In this document: positions 33,212 through 41,682 of the stretch, one piece after another
How the letters are laid out: each line of letters begins with the position of its first letter
Numbering within the stretch: position 1 is the first letter of the stretch
From: an uncultured Phycicoccus sp.
GTDB lineage: Bacteria; Actinomycetota; Actinomycetes; Actinomycetales; Dermatophilaceae
DNA length: 64,000 nt
NCBI RefSeq assembly: GCF_947495705.1
Contig: NZ_CANLZR010000003.1
Span: 1-64,000 of the forward strand
Direction of reading: 5' to 3'
Notes under the pieces: generated by a model
Seen by the model: the letters and a program-made list of their open reading frames with translations, nothing else
What the model was told of the DNA's origin: nothing
The model's database searches: none
Translations under genes and position numbers: made by a program

Positions 33212-34671
33212 CCGACCGGCACGCGTCGGGGCCCGCCGAGCCGGCGCGAGCGCACCGCGACGAGCCCGGCGAGGACGATGACGAGCGTGATGATGCTGAA
33301 CCCGAGGGCCGGCTCCAGGGGCACGAGGATCCCGATGGTCCCCCCGACCACCCAGAACGCCTGGAGGATCGTCTCGGACCACGAGAAGACCCGCGCCCGG
33401 GTCATGTCCGCGACGTCGCGCTGGACGAGGGCGTCGAGGCACAGCTTGGCGAGCTGCCCGTACACCCCCGCCGCCAGGCCGACGAGGATGAGCGTCCACA
33501 CGGAGTAGAGCAGGATGGTGACGATCACGACGGCGACGGCGACGAACGCGATGACCGTCGCCATCGCCTCGGGTGCCGGGTTGTCCTTGCGGTTGCCGAT
33601 GAGCGAACCCAGGGCGTTGCCCACCCCGGCCGCCGCGACGACGAGGCCGAGCACGAGCGGGCCGCTCCACCCCGGGATCGGGTGCTCACGCATGAGGAAG
33701 AGCAGGAACAGGGTGAGGAAACCGCTGAGGAGCCGAGCGCCGGTCGTCAGCCACAGGACGTAGCGGACCGGCACCGGCAGGGCCCGCATGCGCCGCGCGC
33801 CGCGCTCGGGCTGGTCCAGGGGCTCCCGCCCGACCGGCGTGCCGTCGACGTCGACCTCCCCGAGGGTCGAGTCGACCCGGTCGGGGAGCCGGATCGACAT
33901 GACCGTGGCGATGACGAAGATGACGAACGCGACGCGCAGCGACCACTCCGGGCCGACCTGCGAGGCGGCCCCGGCCAGGCCGCCGCCCAGGGTCATGCCG
34001 ACGATGCCCGAGATGTTCAGCCGCGCATTGGCGCTGACGAGCGTGATGTCGCGCGGCAGGAGGCGCGGCACGGCCGCGGCGCGCGCCACGGTGTAGCTGC
34101 GGGACGCGACGAGGCAGCCGAGCGCGGCGGGGAACAGCCACGCACTGTCCTCGACGACCGCGGACGCGAGGACCCACGCGAGGAAGCCGCGCAGCGCCAG
34201 GGTCGTGCCGAGCGCCCACCTGCGACCGTGCCGGAACCGGTCGAGCAGCGGGCCGATGAGCGGCGCGAGCAGCACGAACGGGGCCATCGTGAGCAGGAGG
34301 AACAGGGCGACCCGCCCCCGGGCCTCGTCGGTGGGCATCGCGAAGATCGTGCCCGCGAGCGACACGGTGACCGCCGCGTCGCCGGCCACGGTGACCGCGT
34401 GCATCTCGGTGAGCCGGGCGAGGCCGGTGTCACCGGCCCCGTCGGCCGAGGCGAACCGACGGAAGTGCTGCCCCGCGGCCCGGCCGCCACGGCCCACGGC
34501 GCGCGCCGACGCCGCCCCGCCGCGCCCCACGGCACGCGCCGACGCAGCGCCGCCCTTGCCGACCTTGCGTGCCGACGCCCCGAACCGGGCCGGGCCCTCC
34601 CGCGGCCCGCGGCGCCCGGGCCGGGACGGCCGGGGCTCCTGCTCCGGGGTCGGGGGGTGCGGAACGCTCAC
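33208..34671 (-). CDS. MFS transporter with a repetitive N-terminal extension
   Basis: 487 aa. After an unusual ~65-residue tail, twelve hydrophobic segments form an MFS transporter with the LLDRFRHGRRWALG loop between helices 2 and 3. The tail contains three near-identical 11-residue units of the form ASARxVGxGGA, making a basic, Ala/Gly-rich stretch before the membrane domain. Substrate unknown. It forms a two-gene operon with the VTT protein. Confidence 0.85.
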   Translation of the reverse strand: MSVPHPPTPEQEPRPSRPGRRGPREGPARFGASARKVGKGGAASARAVGRGGAASARAVGRGGRAAGQHFRRFASADGAGDTGLARLTEMHAVTVAGDAAVTVSLAGTIFAMPTDEARGRVALFLLLTMAPFVLLAPLIGPLLDRFRHGRRWALGTTLALRGFLAWVLASAVVEDSAWLFPAALGCLVASRSYTVARAAAVPRLLPRDITLVSANARLNISGIVGMTLGGGLAGAASQVGPEWSLRVAFVIFVIATVMSIRLPDRVDSTLGEVDVDGTPVGREPLDQPERGARRMRALPVPVRYVLWLTTGARLLSGFLTLFLLFLMREHPIPGWSGPLVLGLVVAAAGVGNALGSLIGNRKDNPAPEAMATVIAFVAVAVVIVTILLYSVWTLILVGLAAGVYGQLAKLCLDALVQRDVADMTRARVFSWSETILQAFWVVGGTIGILVPLEPALGFSIITLVIVLAGLVAVRSRRLGGPRRVPVG

Positions 34672-34817
34672 GTACCGATCCTCCCCCGAGACGGCGCCTG
34701 CGTGGGGGACCGGGTCGGCCCCGTGTCCGCCCGCAGGCGTGCCCGAGGCCCCCGGCGAGCAGTGCCCCGGCGGCCCGCGCCTGCGACAATGGGGGCCCGG
34801 TCGACCCAGGAGGGACG

Positions 34818-36449
34818 GTGGACGGCATCTCGACGATCCTGCTCGCCGCGCTCGTCGGCGGGCTCGTCGCCTCCTCCGTGCGCGTGCCGCCGCTCGTCGG
34901 GTTCCTCGCCGCGGGCTTCGTGCTCAGCGCCGCCGGCGTCCAGGCGGAGCCGACGCTCGAGTTCGTGGGCGACCTCGGCGTTACCGTCCTCCTCTTCGGT
35001 GTGGGCCTGAAGGTGGATGTGCGCACCCTGCTCCGCCGCGAGGTGTGGGGCACCGCGGCCGCGCACATGCTCGTCACGACGACCGTCATCGCCGGGGCCA
35101 TCGGTGCCCTCGGCGCCCTCGGGGTGGGCCTGGCCGGGACGGCTCCGAGGACGTGGTTCCTCGTCGGCTTCGCGTTGTCGTTCTCGAGCACCGTCGTCGT
35201 CGTCAAGCTGCTCGAGGTGCGCGGCACCAACCGCTCCTTCGGTGGCCGCACGGCCATCGGCATCCTCGTCGTCCAGGACGTCGCCGCCGTGGCCTTCCTC
35301 GCGTCCGCGGAGGGTCGACCGCCCAGCCCGTGGGCGGTCCTGCTGGTCCTCGTCATCCCCGGCGCGGTCGTGCTGCGGCGGGTGCTGTCCGTCGTGGGGC
35401 ACGGCGAGCTGCTGGCTCTCTTCGGCGTCGTCGCCGCCCTCGTCCCCGGGTACGCGCTCTTCGAGGCGCTGGGGGTCAAGGGGGACCTCGGCGCGCTCGT
35501 CATCGGGATGCTGCTGGCGCGCCACCCGGTCGCGGACGAGCTGTCCAAGAGCATCTTCGCCCTCAAGGACCTCCTGCTCGTGGCGTTCTTCGTCTCCATC
35601 GGGCTGGGTGGCCTGCCGACCCCCACCGAGCTCGGGGTGGCCCTGGCGCTGCTGCTGCTCCTCCCGCTCAAGGCGCTGGGCTTCTCGGTCCTGTTGTGGC
35701 TGGCCCGACTCCGGCGGCGCACGGCGATCCTCACCGGGACGACCCTGGGCAACTACTCGGAGTTCGGGCTCATCGTCGTGGCCCTCGCTCCCGTCGGGAT
35801 GCTCGACCCGGAGTGGGTACGCGTCATCGCGACCACCGTGGCGGCCAGCTTCGTCGTCGCGGCCCTGCCCGGGCGCTTCCCCGAGTACCTGTCCGAGGCG
35901 CTGCGGGGGGTGCTGCCGGACCGGTCGGTCGAGCGGACCCACCCCGAGGACCGGCCGCTCGACCTCACCGGGGCCGACGCGGTCGTGCTCGGCATGGGGC
36001 GGGTGGGTCGCGCCGCCTACGAGCGGCTGCGCCACGGCTACGGCCTGGAGGTGGTCGGCGTCGAGACCTCACGGGACCGCTGCGAACGGCTCGCCGCCCA
36101 CGGCCTGCGCGTCGTCGAGGCCGACGCGACGGACCCCGAGCTGTGGTCGAGCCGGCCGTTCTGCGACGTCTCCCTGGTCGTCCTCTCGATGCCGTTCCAC
36201 GGCAACAACCTCGACGCGCTCGACGAGCTCCGGACCAACGGGTACGAGGGGGCGGTGGCGGTCGTCGCCCAGCACGACGACGACCTCGCGACGGCACTGG
36301 AGCGCGGCGCCCACGCCGGCTTCCAGCTGTACGACGGTGCCGGCGTCGAGCTCGCCGACCGCGCGGCCGCGGTGATCGGCCGCCGGCTGCCGAAGGGCAA
36401 GCCCGACTCCGGCCCGCTGCGGGCGCCCCAGGACGAGCCGCCGGAATGA
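34818..36449 (+). CDS. Kef-type K+/H+ antiporter with RCK domain
   Basis: 543 aa. The CPA2 membrane domain of about 12 helices (LVGFLAAGFVLSAAG, LSFSSTVVVVKLLEVRG, VVQDVAAVAFLAS, LLARHPVADELSKSIFALKDLLL) is followed from ~residue 380 by an RCK_N nucleotide-binding domain with VVLGMGRVGRAAYERL. It should be a regulated potassium or monovalent-cation/proton antiporter. The start is the GTG at 34818, with CAGGAGGG upstream. The TPR gene follows 28 bp downstream. Confidence 0.87.
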   Translation: MDGISTILLAALVGGLVASSVRVPPLVGFLAAGFVLSAAGVQAEPTLEFVGDLGVTVLLFGVGLKVDVRTLLRREVWGTAAAHMLVTTTVIAGAIGALGALGVGLAGTAPRTWFLVGFALSFSSTVVVVKLLEVRGTNRSFGGRTAIGILVVQDVAAVAFLASAEGRPPSPWAVLLVLVIPGAVVLRRVLSVVGHGELLALFGVVAALVPGYALFEALGVKGDLGALVIGMLLARHPVADELSKSIFALKDLLLVAFFVSIGLGGLPTPTELGVALALLLLLPLKALGFSVLLWLARLRRRTAILTGTTLGNYSEFGLIVVALAPVGMLDPEWVRVIATTVAASFVVAALPGRFPEYLSEALRGVLPDRSVERTHPEDRPLDLTGADAVVLGMGRVGRAAYERLRHGYGLEVVGVETSRDRCERLAAHGLRVVEADATDPELWSSRPFCDVSLVVLSMPFHGNNLDALDELRTNGYEGAVAVVAQHDDDLATALERGAHAGFQLYDGAGVELADRAAAVIGRRLPKGKPDSGPLRAPQDEPPE

Positions 36450-36477
36450 CCCCCACCCGAGCAGTGTTGTGCGTCCC

Positions 36478-36861
36478 ATGAGCACGTCCGAGACCGGGAT
36501 GGCCGAGCGCTACCAGAGGGCGCGGGGCCTCTTCGAGCACGGCGAGTACCAGGCGGCCGCCGAGGAGCTGTCGGCGCTCGTCGACGCCAGCGCGCTCGAG
36601 CCCCCGCTGCACGGGACGACCGAGCTCCGGCTGCTGCTGGCCCGCTCGTACTACCACTCCGCGCAGCTCGGCCGGGCCGAGCGGGTGACCCGGGCGATCC
36701 TCGTCGACGACCCCGACGAGGCCTACGCCAACCTGCTGCTCGGGCGCACGCTGCAGCGGCAGGGCCGGCCGGCCGAGGCCAAGCCGCACCTGGCGATGGC
36801 CGAGCTGCTCGGCGGCTATCCCGACGAGGGGCGCCTGCTCGACCCCGACGACGACGCCTGA
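36478..36861 (+). CDS. Small tetratricopeptide-repeat protein
   Basis: 127 aa. It has helical pairs characteristic of TPR: YQRARGLFEHGEYQAAAEEL, LLLARSYYHSAQLGRAERV and AYANLLLGRTLQRQGRPAEA, with Asp/Glu-rich ends. Such domains bind peptides or assemble complexes; the partner is unknown. The ATG at 36478 is favoured; an upstream GTG at 36469 adds three residues. It converges with ogt, separated by 28 bp. Confidence 0.8.
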   Translation: MSTSETGMAERYQRARGLFEHGEYQAAAEELSALVDASALEPPLHGTTELRLLLARSYYHSAQLGRAERVTRAILVDDPDEAYANLLLGRTLQRQGRPAEAKPHLAMAELLGGYPDEGRLLDPDDDA

Positions 36862-36889
36862 CCGCCGCGCACCCCGGTCGCCGTCCGGC

Positions 36890-37471
36890 TCAGCCGCCGG
36901 CGGCCTCGAGCGCCAGGAGGCGCTCCTTGGCCGCCGGGCCGCCGGCGTACCCCCCGATCCCACCCGTGGCCGGCACCACCCGGTGGCACGGGATGACGAC
37001 GCAGAGCGGGTTGCCGCCGAGCGCGGTCCCCACCGCGCGGGCGGCCCGCGGGTGCCCGATCCGGCCCGCGAGCGACGCGTACGTCGTCCGCTGCCCGTAA
37101 CCGACGCTCGTGGCCAGGCCGGACAGCACCTCTCGCTGGAAGGCCGAGGCGAGGGCGAGGTCCGGGACGACGTCGAGCGTGCGCGTCCGTCCGGCGAGAT
37201 AGTCCTCCACCGCGTGCCTGAGGGCGTCGGTGTCAGCGGGTCGGCGCAGCACCCGCGGGCTCACCCGGTCCGCGACCCGCTGCAGCCAGCGGCCCGCGGC
37301 CTCGTCGTCGGGCGCGTACGCGCAGGTCACGACGCGGCGGTCCGCGCGGACGGCGAGCAGCAGCCGGCCCACAGCGGTGTCCTCGACGACGTACGAGACG
37401 TCGGTGGGAGGCAGCACCGGCGGGTGGGAGGTCCTGGGGGCGAGGGCGGTGAACGGGTTGGGGATGCTCAT
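36890..37471 (-). CDS. ogt: Methylated-DNA-protein-cysteine methyltransferase
   Basis: 193 aa. The active motif PCHRV is at 161-165 (acceptor Cys162), with the helix-turn-helix RTTYASLAGRIGHPRAARAVG and a TGGIGGYAGGPAAKERLL end. It repairs O6-methylguanine by irreversible transfer of the alkyl group to Cys162. It starts at an ATG overlapping the stop of the preceding ECF sigma factor gene by four bases, which is unusual and suggests a dedicated regulon. Confidence 0.92.
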   Translation of the reverse strand: MSIPNPFTALAPRTSHPPVLPPTDVSYVVEDTAVGRLLLAVRADRRVVTCAYAPDDEAAGRWLQRVADRVSPRVLRRPADTDALRHAVEDYLAGRTRTLDVVPDLALASAFQREVLSGLATSVGYGQRTTYASLAGRIGHPRAARAVGTALGGNPLCVVIPCHRVVPATGGIGGYAGGPAAKERLLALEAAGG

Positions 37472-37947
37472 GAGGGGTCCTCGATGTCGAGCCGGAGGGT
37501 GGCGAGAGCGTCGCTGACCAGACGCCTGCTCATGCCGGGGGTGGTGCCGAGGGCGGTGGCGATCGCGCGATGGTCGAGGTCGCCCACGAAGCGCAGGACG
37601 ACGGCCTCGCGCTGCCGGGCCGGGAGGGCCGCGACCCGGGCCCACAGCTCGCCGTCCGGCGGCTCCGGGTGGTCGACGGTCGCCGTCCCGGCGAGCGAGG
37701 GCGGGTCGTCGTGGGGCACCGTGCGCCGGGCCGAGCGGTGATGGTCCATCGCACATCGGTGCGTGATCGTCAGAAGCCACGAGCGGAGGTTGCGGGCGTG
37801 CGTGAGCCGGGGGTACGCGGCGAGCGCCTGGGTCCACGCCTGCTGGGCGACGTCCTCGGCGTACGACGGGCCGACGAGCCCGTGCGCGAGGCGCGCGACG
37901 TCACGCCAGTGGTCGTCGACGAGGTGCTGGAACGGTGGGAGGCTCAC
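37468..37947 (-). CDS. ECF-type RNA polymerase sigma factor
   Basis: 159 aa, region 2 and region 4 only. Region 2: YAEDVAQQAWTQALAAYPRL and NLRSWLLTITHRCAMDHHRS. Region 4: LPARQREAVVLRFVGDLDHRAIATALGTTPGMSRRLVSDAL. No anti-sigma gene is adjacent, and the short gene is translationally coupled to ogt. It may drive an alkylation or related stress response, which is inferred from position only. Confidence 0.88.
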   Translation of the reverse strand: MSLPPFQHLVDDHWRDVARLAHGLVGPSYAEDVAQQAWTQALAAYPRLTHARNLRSWLLTITHRCAMDHHRSARRTVPHDDPPSLAGTATVDHPEPPDGELWARVAALPARQREAVVLRFVGDLDHRAIATALGTTPGMSRRLVSDALATLRLDIEDPS

Positions 37948-38084
37948 GATGGTCCAACGGTAGAGCGACGCAGGGTGTGAGTCCGGCGGTGTCGGTGGCG
38001 ACGCGCGGCCCGGGACCGGCGCGCGGCCCGGGATGACCCGTTGGGGCCATATCGCAGCCTCGGCCCGCGGCGTAGCCTCCGGCC

Positions 38085-38486
38085 ATGACCGCAGAGGCCA
38101 CGACGCGGCGCGCGGGGATCGACGAGCTCGTCGATGTCGCCCGCCAGGGTCTCGACCGGGTCCAGGCGACGGACCTCGCAGCCGAGATGGCGGCCGGGGC
38201 CCTGGTCGTGGACACCCGGCCCGTCGAGCAGCGGCAACGGGACGGCGAGCTGCCGGGCGCCCTGGTCATCGACCGGAACGTCCTGGAGTGGCGCCTCGAC
38301 CCCACCAGCCCGCACCACGTCGCCGAGATGACCGGCTCCGACTGCCGGGTCATCATCGTGTGCAACGAGGGCTACAGCTCGAGCCTGGCCGCCGCGACCC
38401 TGCGAACGCTCGGCATCGGCAGGGCGACCGACGTCGTGGGCGGGTTCCAGGCCCTGCGCCTCCTCGCCGGAGGCCCGACTCCCTGA
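38085..38486 (+). CDS. Rhodanese-domain protein
   Basis: 133 aa. An N-terminal helical ~20 residues is followed by one rhodanese domain with LVVDTRPVEQR, the block ALVIDRNVLEWRLD, and a CNEGYSSS active loop in which the cysteine is retained. The loop is longer than the usual six residues. It is a putative persulfide carrier. The ATG at 38085 is the only well-placed start. Confidence 0.82.
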   Translation: MTAEATTRRAGIDELVDVARQGLDRVQATDLAAEMAAGALVVDTRPVEQRQRDGELPGALVIDRNVLEWRLDPTSPHHVAEMTGSDCRVIIVCNEGYSSSLAAATLRTLGIGRATDVVGGFQALRLLAGGPTP

Positions 38487-38575
38487 GAGCCGGCCCGCCG
38501 GCCGCGGTCCGCTGCGGAGGTGGTTTCGGCGGGTTGCGGTCGCACACGGGGAGTCGGTACGCGAGGATCAGTGGT

Positions 38576-39400
38576 GTGACCGTCGAGCAGCAGACGCCCA
38601 CCCGGACGCGACCCGTCGTCGTTGCCCACCGCGGGGCGAGCGCGGACCGGCCGGAGCACACCCTCGGGGCCTACGAGAAGGCCTTCGAGGACGGCGCCGA
38701 CGGCGTCGAGTGCGATGTCCGTCTGACGGCGGACCATCATCTGGTCTGCGTCCACGATCGGCGCGTCGACCGGACCTCGAACGGTGCCGGCCTCGTCTCG
38801 ACCCTCGAGCTGTCCCGCCTCGAGGAGCTCGACTGGGCCTCCTGGAAGACCCCCGCCGGCGACGACGAGGCCCCCGACCAGGACGAGGAGCGGGGGCGGC
38901 TGCTCACGCTGCGCCGGCTGCTCGACACCCTGGTCGGTACCGGGCGGGAGGTCGTCACCCTCATCGAGACCAAGCACCCCACCCGGCACGGCGACGACGT
39001 CGAGAAGACGCTCGTCCAGGCGCTGCGCTACTTCGACCTCGACCGCGGTGACACCCCGGGGCGGCCGCACGTGCGGGTCATGTCGTTCTCGGCCCGGGCG
39101 TTGGCGCGGGTGCACCGGCTGTCGCCGAAGGTCCCGCTCGTCCTGCTCATCGCGGACCGGGTGACGGCCAAGCCCCTCGACGGGACCCTGCCGCGCGGCG
39201 TCGGGGCGGTGGGCCTGGACATCCGGCTCGTCCGCCGCAAACCCCACCTGGTCCATCGGTACCGGTCACGGGGTCACAACGTGTTCGTGTGGACCGTCGA
39301 CGAACCCGCCGACCTCGACCTGTGCAGCGATCTCGACGTCGACGTCGTCATCACGAACCACCCGGCCATGGCCATCGACCGGCTGGGAGCCAGAAGGTAG
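38576..39400 (+). CDS. Glycerophosphodiester phosphodiesterase family protein
   Basis: 274 aa. VAHRGASADRPEHTLGAY (family HRG...PENT, here PEHT), VECDVRLTADHHLVCVHD, a TKHP metal-binding block and a late FVWTVDEPADLD show a GDPD TIM-barrel fold. GDPD cleaves glycerophosphodiesters from phospholipid breakdown. There is no signal peptide, so it should act in the cytoplasm. The GTG start at 38576 is chosen because the alignment begins there. It sits ten bases before the anti-sigma-type ATPase gene. Confidence 0.87.
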   Translation: MTVEQQTPTRTRPVVVAHRGASADRPEHTLGAYEKAFEDGADGVECDVRLTADHHLVCVHDRRVDRTSNGAGLVSTLELSRLEELDWASWKTPAGDDEAPDQDEERGRLLTLRRLLDTLVGTGREVVTLIETKHPTRHGDDVEKTLVQALRYFDLDRGDTPGRPHVRVMSFSARALARVHRLSPKVPLVLLIADRVTAKPLDGTLPRGVGAVGLDIRLVRRKPHLVHRYRSRGHNVFVWTVDEPADLDLCSDLDVDVVITNHPAMAIDRLGARR

Positions 39401-39409
39401 GGTCACGCC

Positions 39410-39901
39410 GTGACTTCGGACGACGTAGTTTCCTCCACCCGGATGGGCGATGACGGTCTGGCCGTCACCGAGTCCGCGGGGCCCGGCGCCGACAGCGTCA
39501 TCTGCACGATGCGCGTCCCGGCCGACCCGGCGTCCGTCCGGATCGTGCGGCACGAGATCGTCCAGGACCTCCTGAACCGGGACCTCGACGAGGAGATCGT
39601 CGGCGAGGCCGAGATGGTCGCCTCCGAGCTGCTGACCAACGCGGTCCGGCACGCGCGTCCGCTGTCGGACGGCACGATCCGGGTCCGGTGGAAGATCCGC
39701 GCCGAGGTCGTCGAGGTGGAGGTCACCGACGGGGGCGGCGCCACCGTCCCGAAGCCTGCGCCGCGCACGGTGTGGCTGTCGTCGGGCCGCGGGCTGCGGA
39801 TCGTCCGGTCGCTGGCCCACGAGTGGGGCGTCACCGAGGACCGCACCGGCAACGTCGTGTGGGCCACCCTCGGCGGGCCCAGCCGCCGCCGCGCCACCTG
39901 A
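39410..39901 (+). CDS. RsbW-like ATP-binding (anti-sigma factor type) protein
   Basis: 163 aa histidine-kinase-like ATPase domain of the anti-sigma/regulator class. It has the N-box SELLTNAVRHA, the G1 region VTDGGGA and the G2-like motif SSGRGLRIV. Members bind sigma factors or anti-anti-sigma proteins and often act as serine kinases. No anti-anti-sigma gene is adjacent. The GTG at 39410 begins ten bases after the GDPD stop. The SigB/SigF-type factor at 27107 is a possible but unproven partner. Confidence 0.8.
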   Translation: MTSDDVVSSTRMGDDGLAVTESAGPGADSVICTMRVPADPASVRIVRHEIVQDLLNRDLDEEIVGEAEMVASELLTNAVRHARPLSDGTIRVRWKIRAEVVEVEVTDGGGATVPKPAPRTVWLSSGRGLRIVRSLAHEWGVTEDRTGNVVWATLGGPSRRRAT

Positions 39902-39909
39902 CCCGCCTC

Positions 39910-39936
39910 GACATTTCGGGGTCACCCCGGAATGTC
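39910..39936. repeat. Palindromic intergenic element, TGACATTCCGG type, copy 2
   Basis: GACATTTCGGGG and CCCCGGAATGTC form a 12-base stem with one mismatch around TCA, matching the copy at 6610-6642 in both core sequence and symmetry. It lies nine bases after the ATPase gene stop, ahead of the DUF5926 gene. Confidence 0.65.
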
Positions 39937-40051
39937 AGTGCGCCGGGGATTCGGACGTCGTGCAGCGCTGACGAAACGGGGTGTCGCGCGGCGTGCGCTT
40001 CGAGCGGGGCGCCGGTCCGCCGCACGCCCGCCGGGCATTAGGGTGACGCGC

Positions 40052-40939
40052 ATGGGCAAGGCATCTCGTCGTCAGCGCGCAGACCGCGCCTCCCGTCCCG
40101 CGGCCCCGAAGCCGGCGCCGTTCGAGCGGCGCCCGTTCGCGGGCCTGCCGAACGAGACCGACTGGGTCGCGATGCGCGAGATCATCCCCGCGGCCACCGC
40201 CGTCGTCACCGTCAAGCCGGCCCACGTCCCGGAGGGCGCGCCCGCCGAGGCCACCGTCGCCACCGTCCTGCCGCTCGCGTGGCCCGGGCTGCACCGCACC
40301 GACGGCACCGTCCTGATCGGCACCCAGTCCGGCAGCTCCAGCGGTGACGCCTCCCGCGACCTGGCGGCCCAGCTCCTCGCCGCGCTCGCCGCCGAGCAGG
40401 GGCACCCCGTCACCGCGACGCCCCCTGTCACGGCCGACAGCCCCCGGCTCCAGGACGTCCTCGCCGACGACACCTCGTTCGAGGTCACCGTCCACGAGGG
40501 CTTCGACTTCTGGGTCGAGGACCAGGACCTCGAGGGCGACGCCAAGGCCTCCCTCGAGCGCGCCAACGAGACCGTCGTCCCGACCGTCGCGATGACGAGC
40601 CTGCCGTCGGCCTACTGGGTCCGGATCGGCGACCGCGCCCACATCCGCGTCGTCCTGCCCGACGACGAGGACGCCGCCACCGACGCCCTCGCCCGGCTCC
40701 ATGCCGCCGGCGAGGACGGCCTCGGCGAGGACACCCGCCTCCTCGGGGCCTTCCGGGCCTGCGGGCTGCTCGTGCCCGTCTGGGACCTCGACCCCGAGCG
40801 CGAGCCCTCCGACTACGAGGACGAGCTCGCGGCCTGGGGCACGCGCTACGCCGCAGCGCTCGCCGGGGACGCCGCGCTCACTCCCGACGAGCGCCGCGCC
40901 CGCTCGGGGCTCCTGAGCCGCCAGGTCACCCTCCGCTGA
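40052..40939 (+). CDS. DUF5926 family protein
   Basis: 295 aa. It starts MGKASRRQRADRAS and contains PFAGLPNETDWVAMREIIPAATA and LLGAFRACGLLVPVWDLDPE, matching the actinobacterial DUF5926 family. The basic N-terminal tail suggests nucleic-acid or acidic-partner contact, but no function is established. The stop overlaps the ATG of the glycosyltransferase gene by one base. The spacer 39937-40051 contains the half-palindrome TGACGAAACGG. Confidence 0.85.
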   Translation: MGKASRRQRADRASRPAAPKPAPFERRPFAGLPNETDWVAMREIIPAATAVVTVKPAHVPEGAPAEATVATVLPLAWPGLHRTDGTVLIGTQSGSSSGDASRDLAAQLLAALAAEQGHPVTATPPVTADSPRLQDVLADDTSFEVTVHEGFDFWVEDQDLEGDAKASLERANETVVPTVAMTSLPSAYWVRIGDRAHIRVVLPDDEDAATDALARLHAAGEDGLGEDTRLLGAFRACGLLVPVWDLDPEREPSDYEDELAAWGTRYAAALAGDAALTPDERRARSGLLSRQVTLR

Positions 40940-41682
40940 TGAGCTCGATGGCCGCGCGGGTGGCCGTCGTCGTCCCCTGCAAGGACGAGGCCGAGCGCAT
41001 CGCGGACACGGTGGCCGCCGTCCGCGCGCTGCCGCAGGTGGGCCGGGTCGTCGTCGTCGACGACGGCAGCACCGACGACACCGCCGCCGTGGCCGAGGCC
41101 GCCGGGGCCTCCGTCGTCCGGCACGAGCAGAACCGCGGCAAGGCCGCCGCCCTCGAGACCGGGGTGGCCCGGGTGCGCGAGCTGGAGCGGGCCGCCGCCG
41201 CCGACGACCCCGACGCCGCCTGGCCGGCCGCCCTCCTGTTCGTCGACGGCGACCTGCGCGAGACCGCCGCGAACCTCGGGGTCCTCACCGAGGCCGTCCT
41301 CACGGGCGACGCGGCGATGACCATCGCGACCCTGCCCGCGCAGATCACCGCGGGCGGCGGGCGGGGGCTCGTCGTCGGCCTGGCCCGCGACGGGATCGAG
41401 CGGCTCACCGGGTTCCGCCCGGTCCAGCCGCTGTCCGGGATGCGCTGCCTCTCGCCGGCGGCCTACGACGCGGCGACCCCGCTGGCCCGCGGCTGGGGCG
41501 TCGAGACCGCGCTCACCGTCGACGTGCTGCGGGCCGGGCTCGTCGTGCGTGAGGTGCCGTGCGACCTGCAGCACCGGGTGAGCGGGTCGGACTGGCGGGG
41601 CCAGCTGCACCGAGCCGCGCAGTACCGCGACGTCTGGCTGGCGCTCGTCCGGCGCGGCTGGCGGCCGTGGCAGCGGGGGTGA
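40939..41682 (+). CDS. Family 2 glycosyltransferase
   Basis: 247 aa GT-A fold: VVVPCKDEAERIADTV, VVVVDDGSTDDTAAVAEAAG, EQNRGKAAALETG, and FVDGD as the metal-binding DxD. It transfers a sugar from a nucleotide donor, probably to a polyprenol or lipid, as in dolichol-phosphate mannose synthase-like enzymes. It is cytoplasmic with no membrane segment. It overlaps the GT-C gene start (GTGA). Confidence 0.9.
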   Translation: MSSMAARVAVVVPCKDEAERIADTVAAVRALPQVGRVVVVDDGSTDDTAAVAEAAGASVVRHEQNRGKAAALETGVARVRELERAAAADDPDAAWPAALLFVDGDLRETAANLGVLTEAVLTGDAAMTIATLPAQITAGGGRGLVVGLARDGIERLTGFRPVQPLSGMRCLSPAAYDAATPLARGWGVETALTVDVLRAGLVVREVPCDLQHRVSGSDWRGQLHRAAQYRDVWLALVRRGWRPWQRG

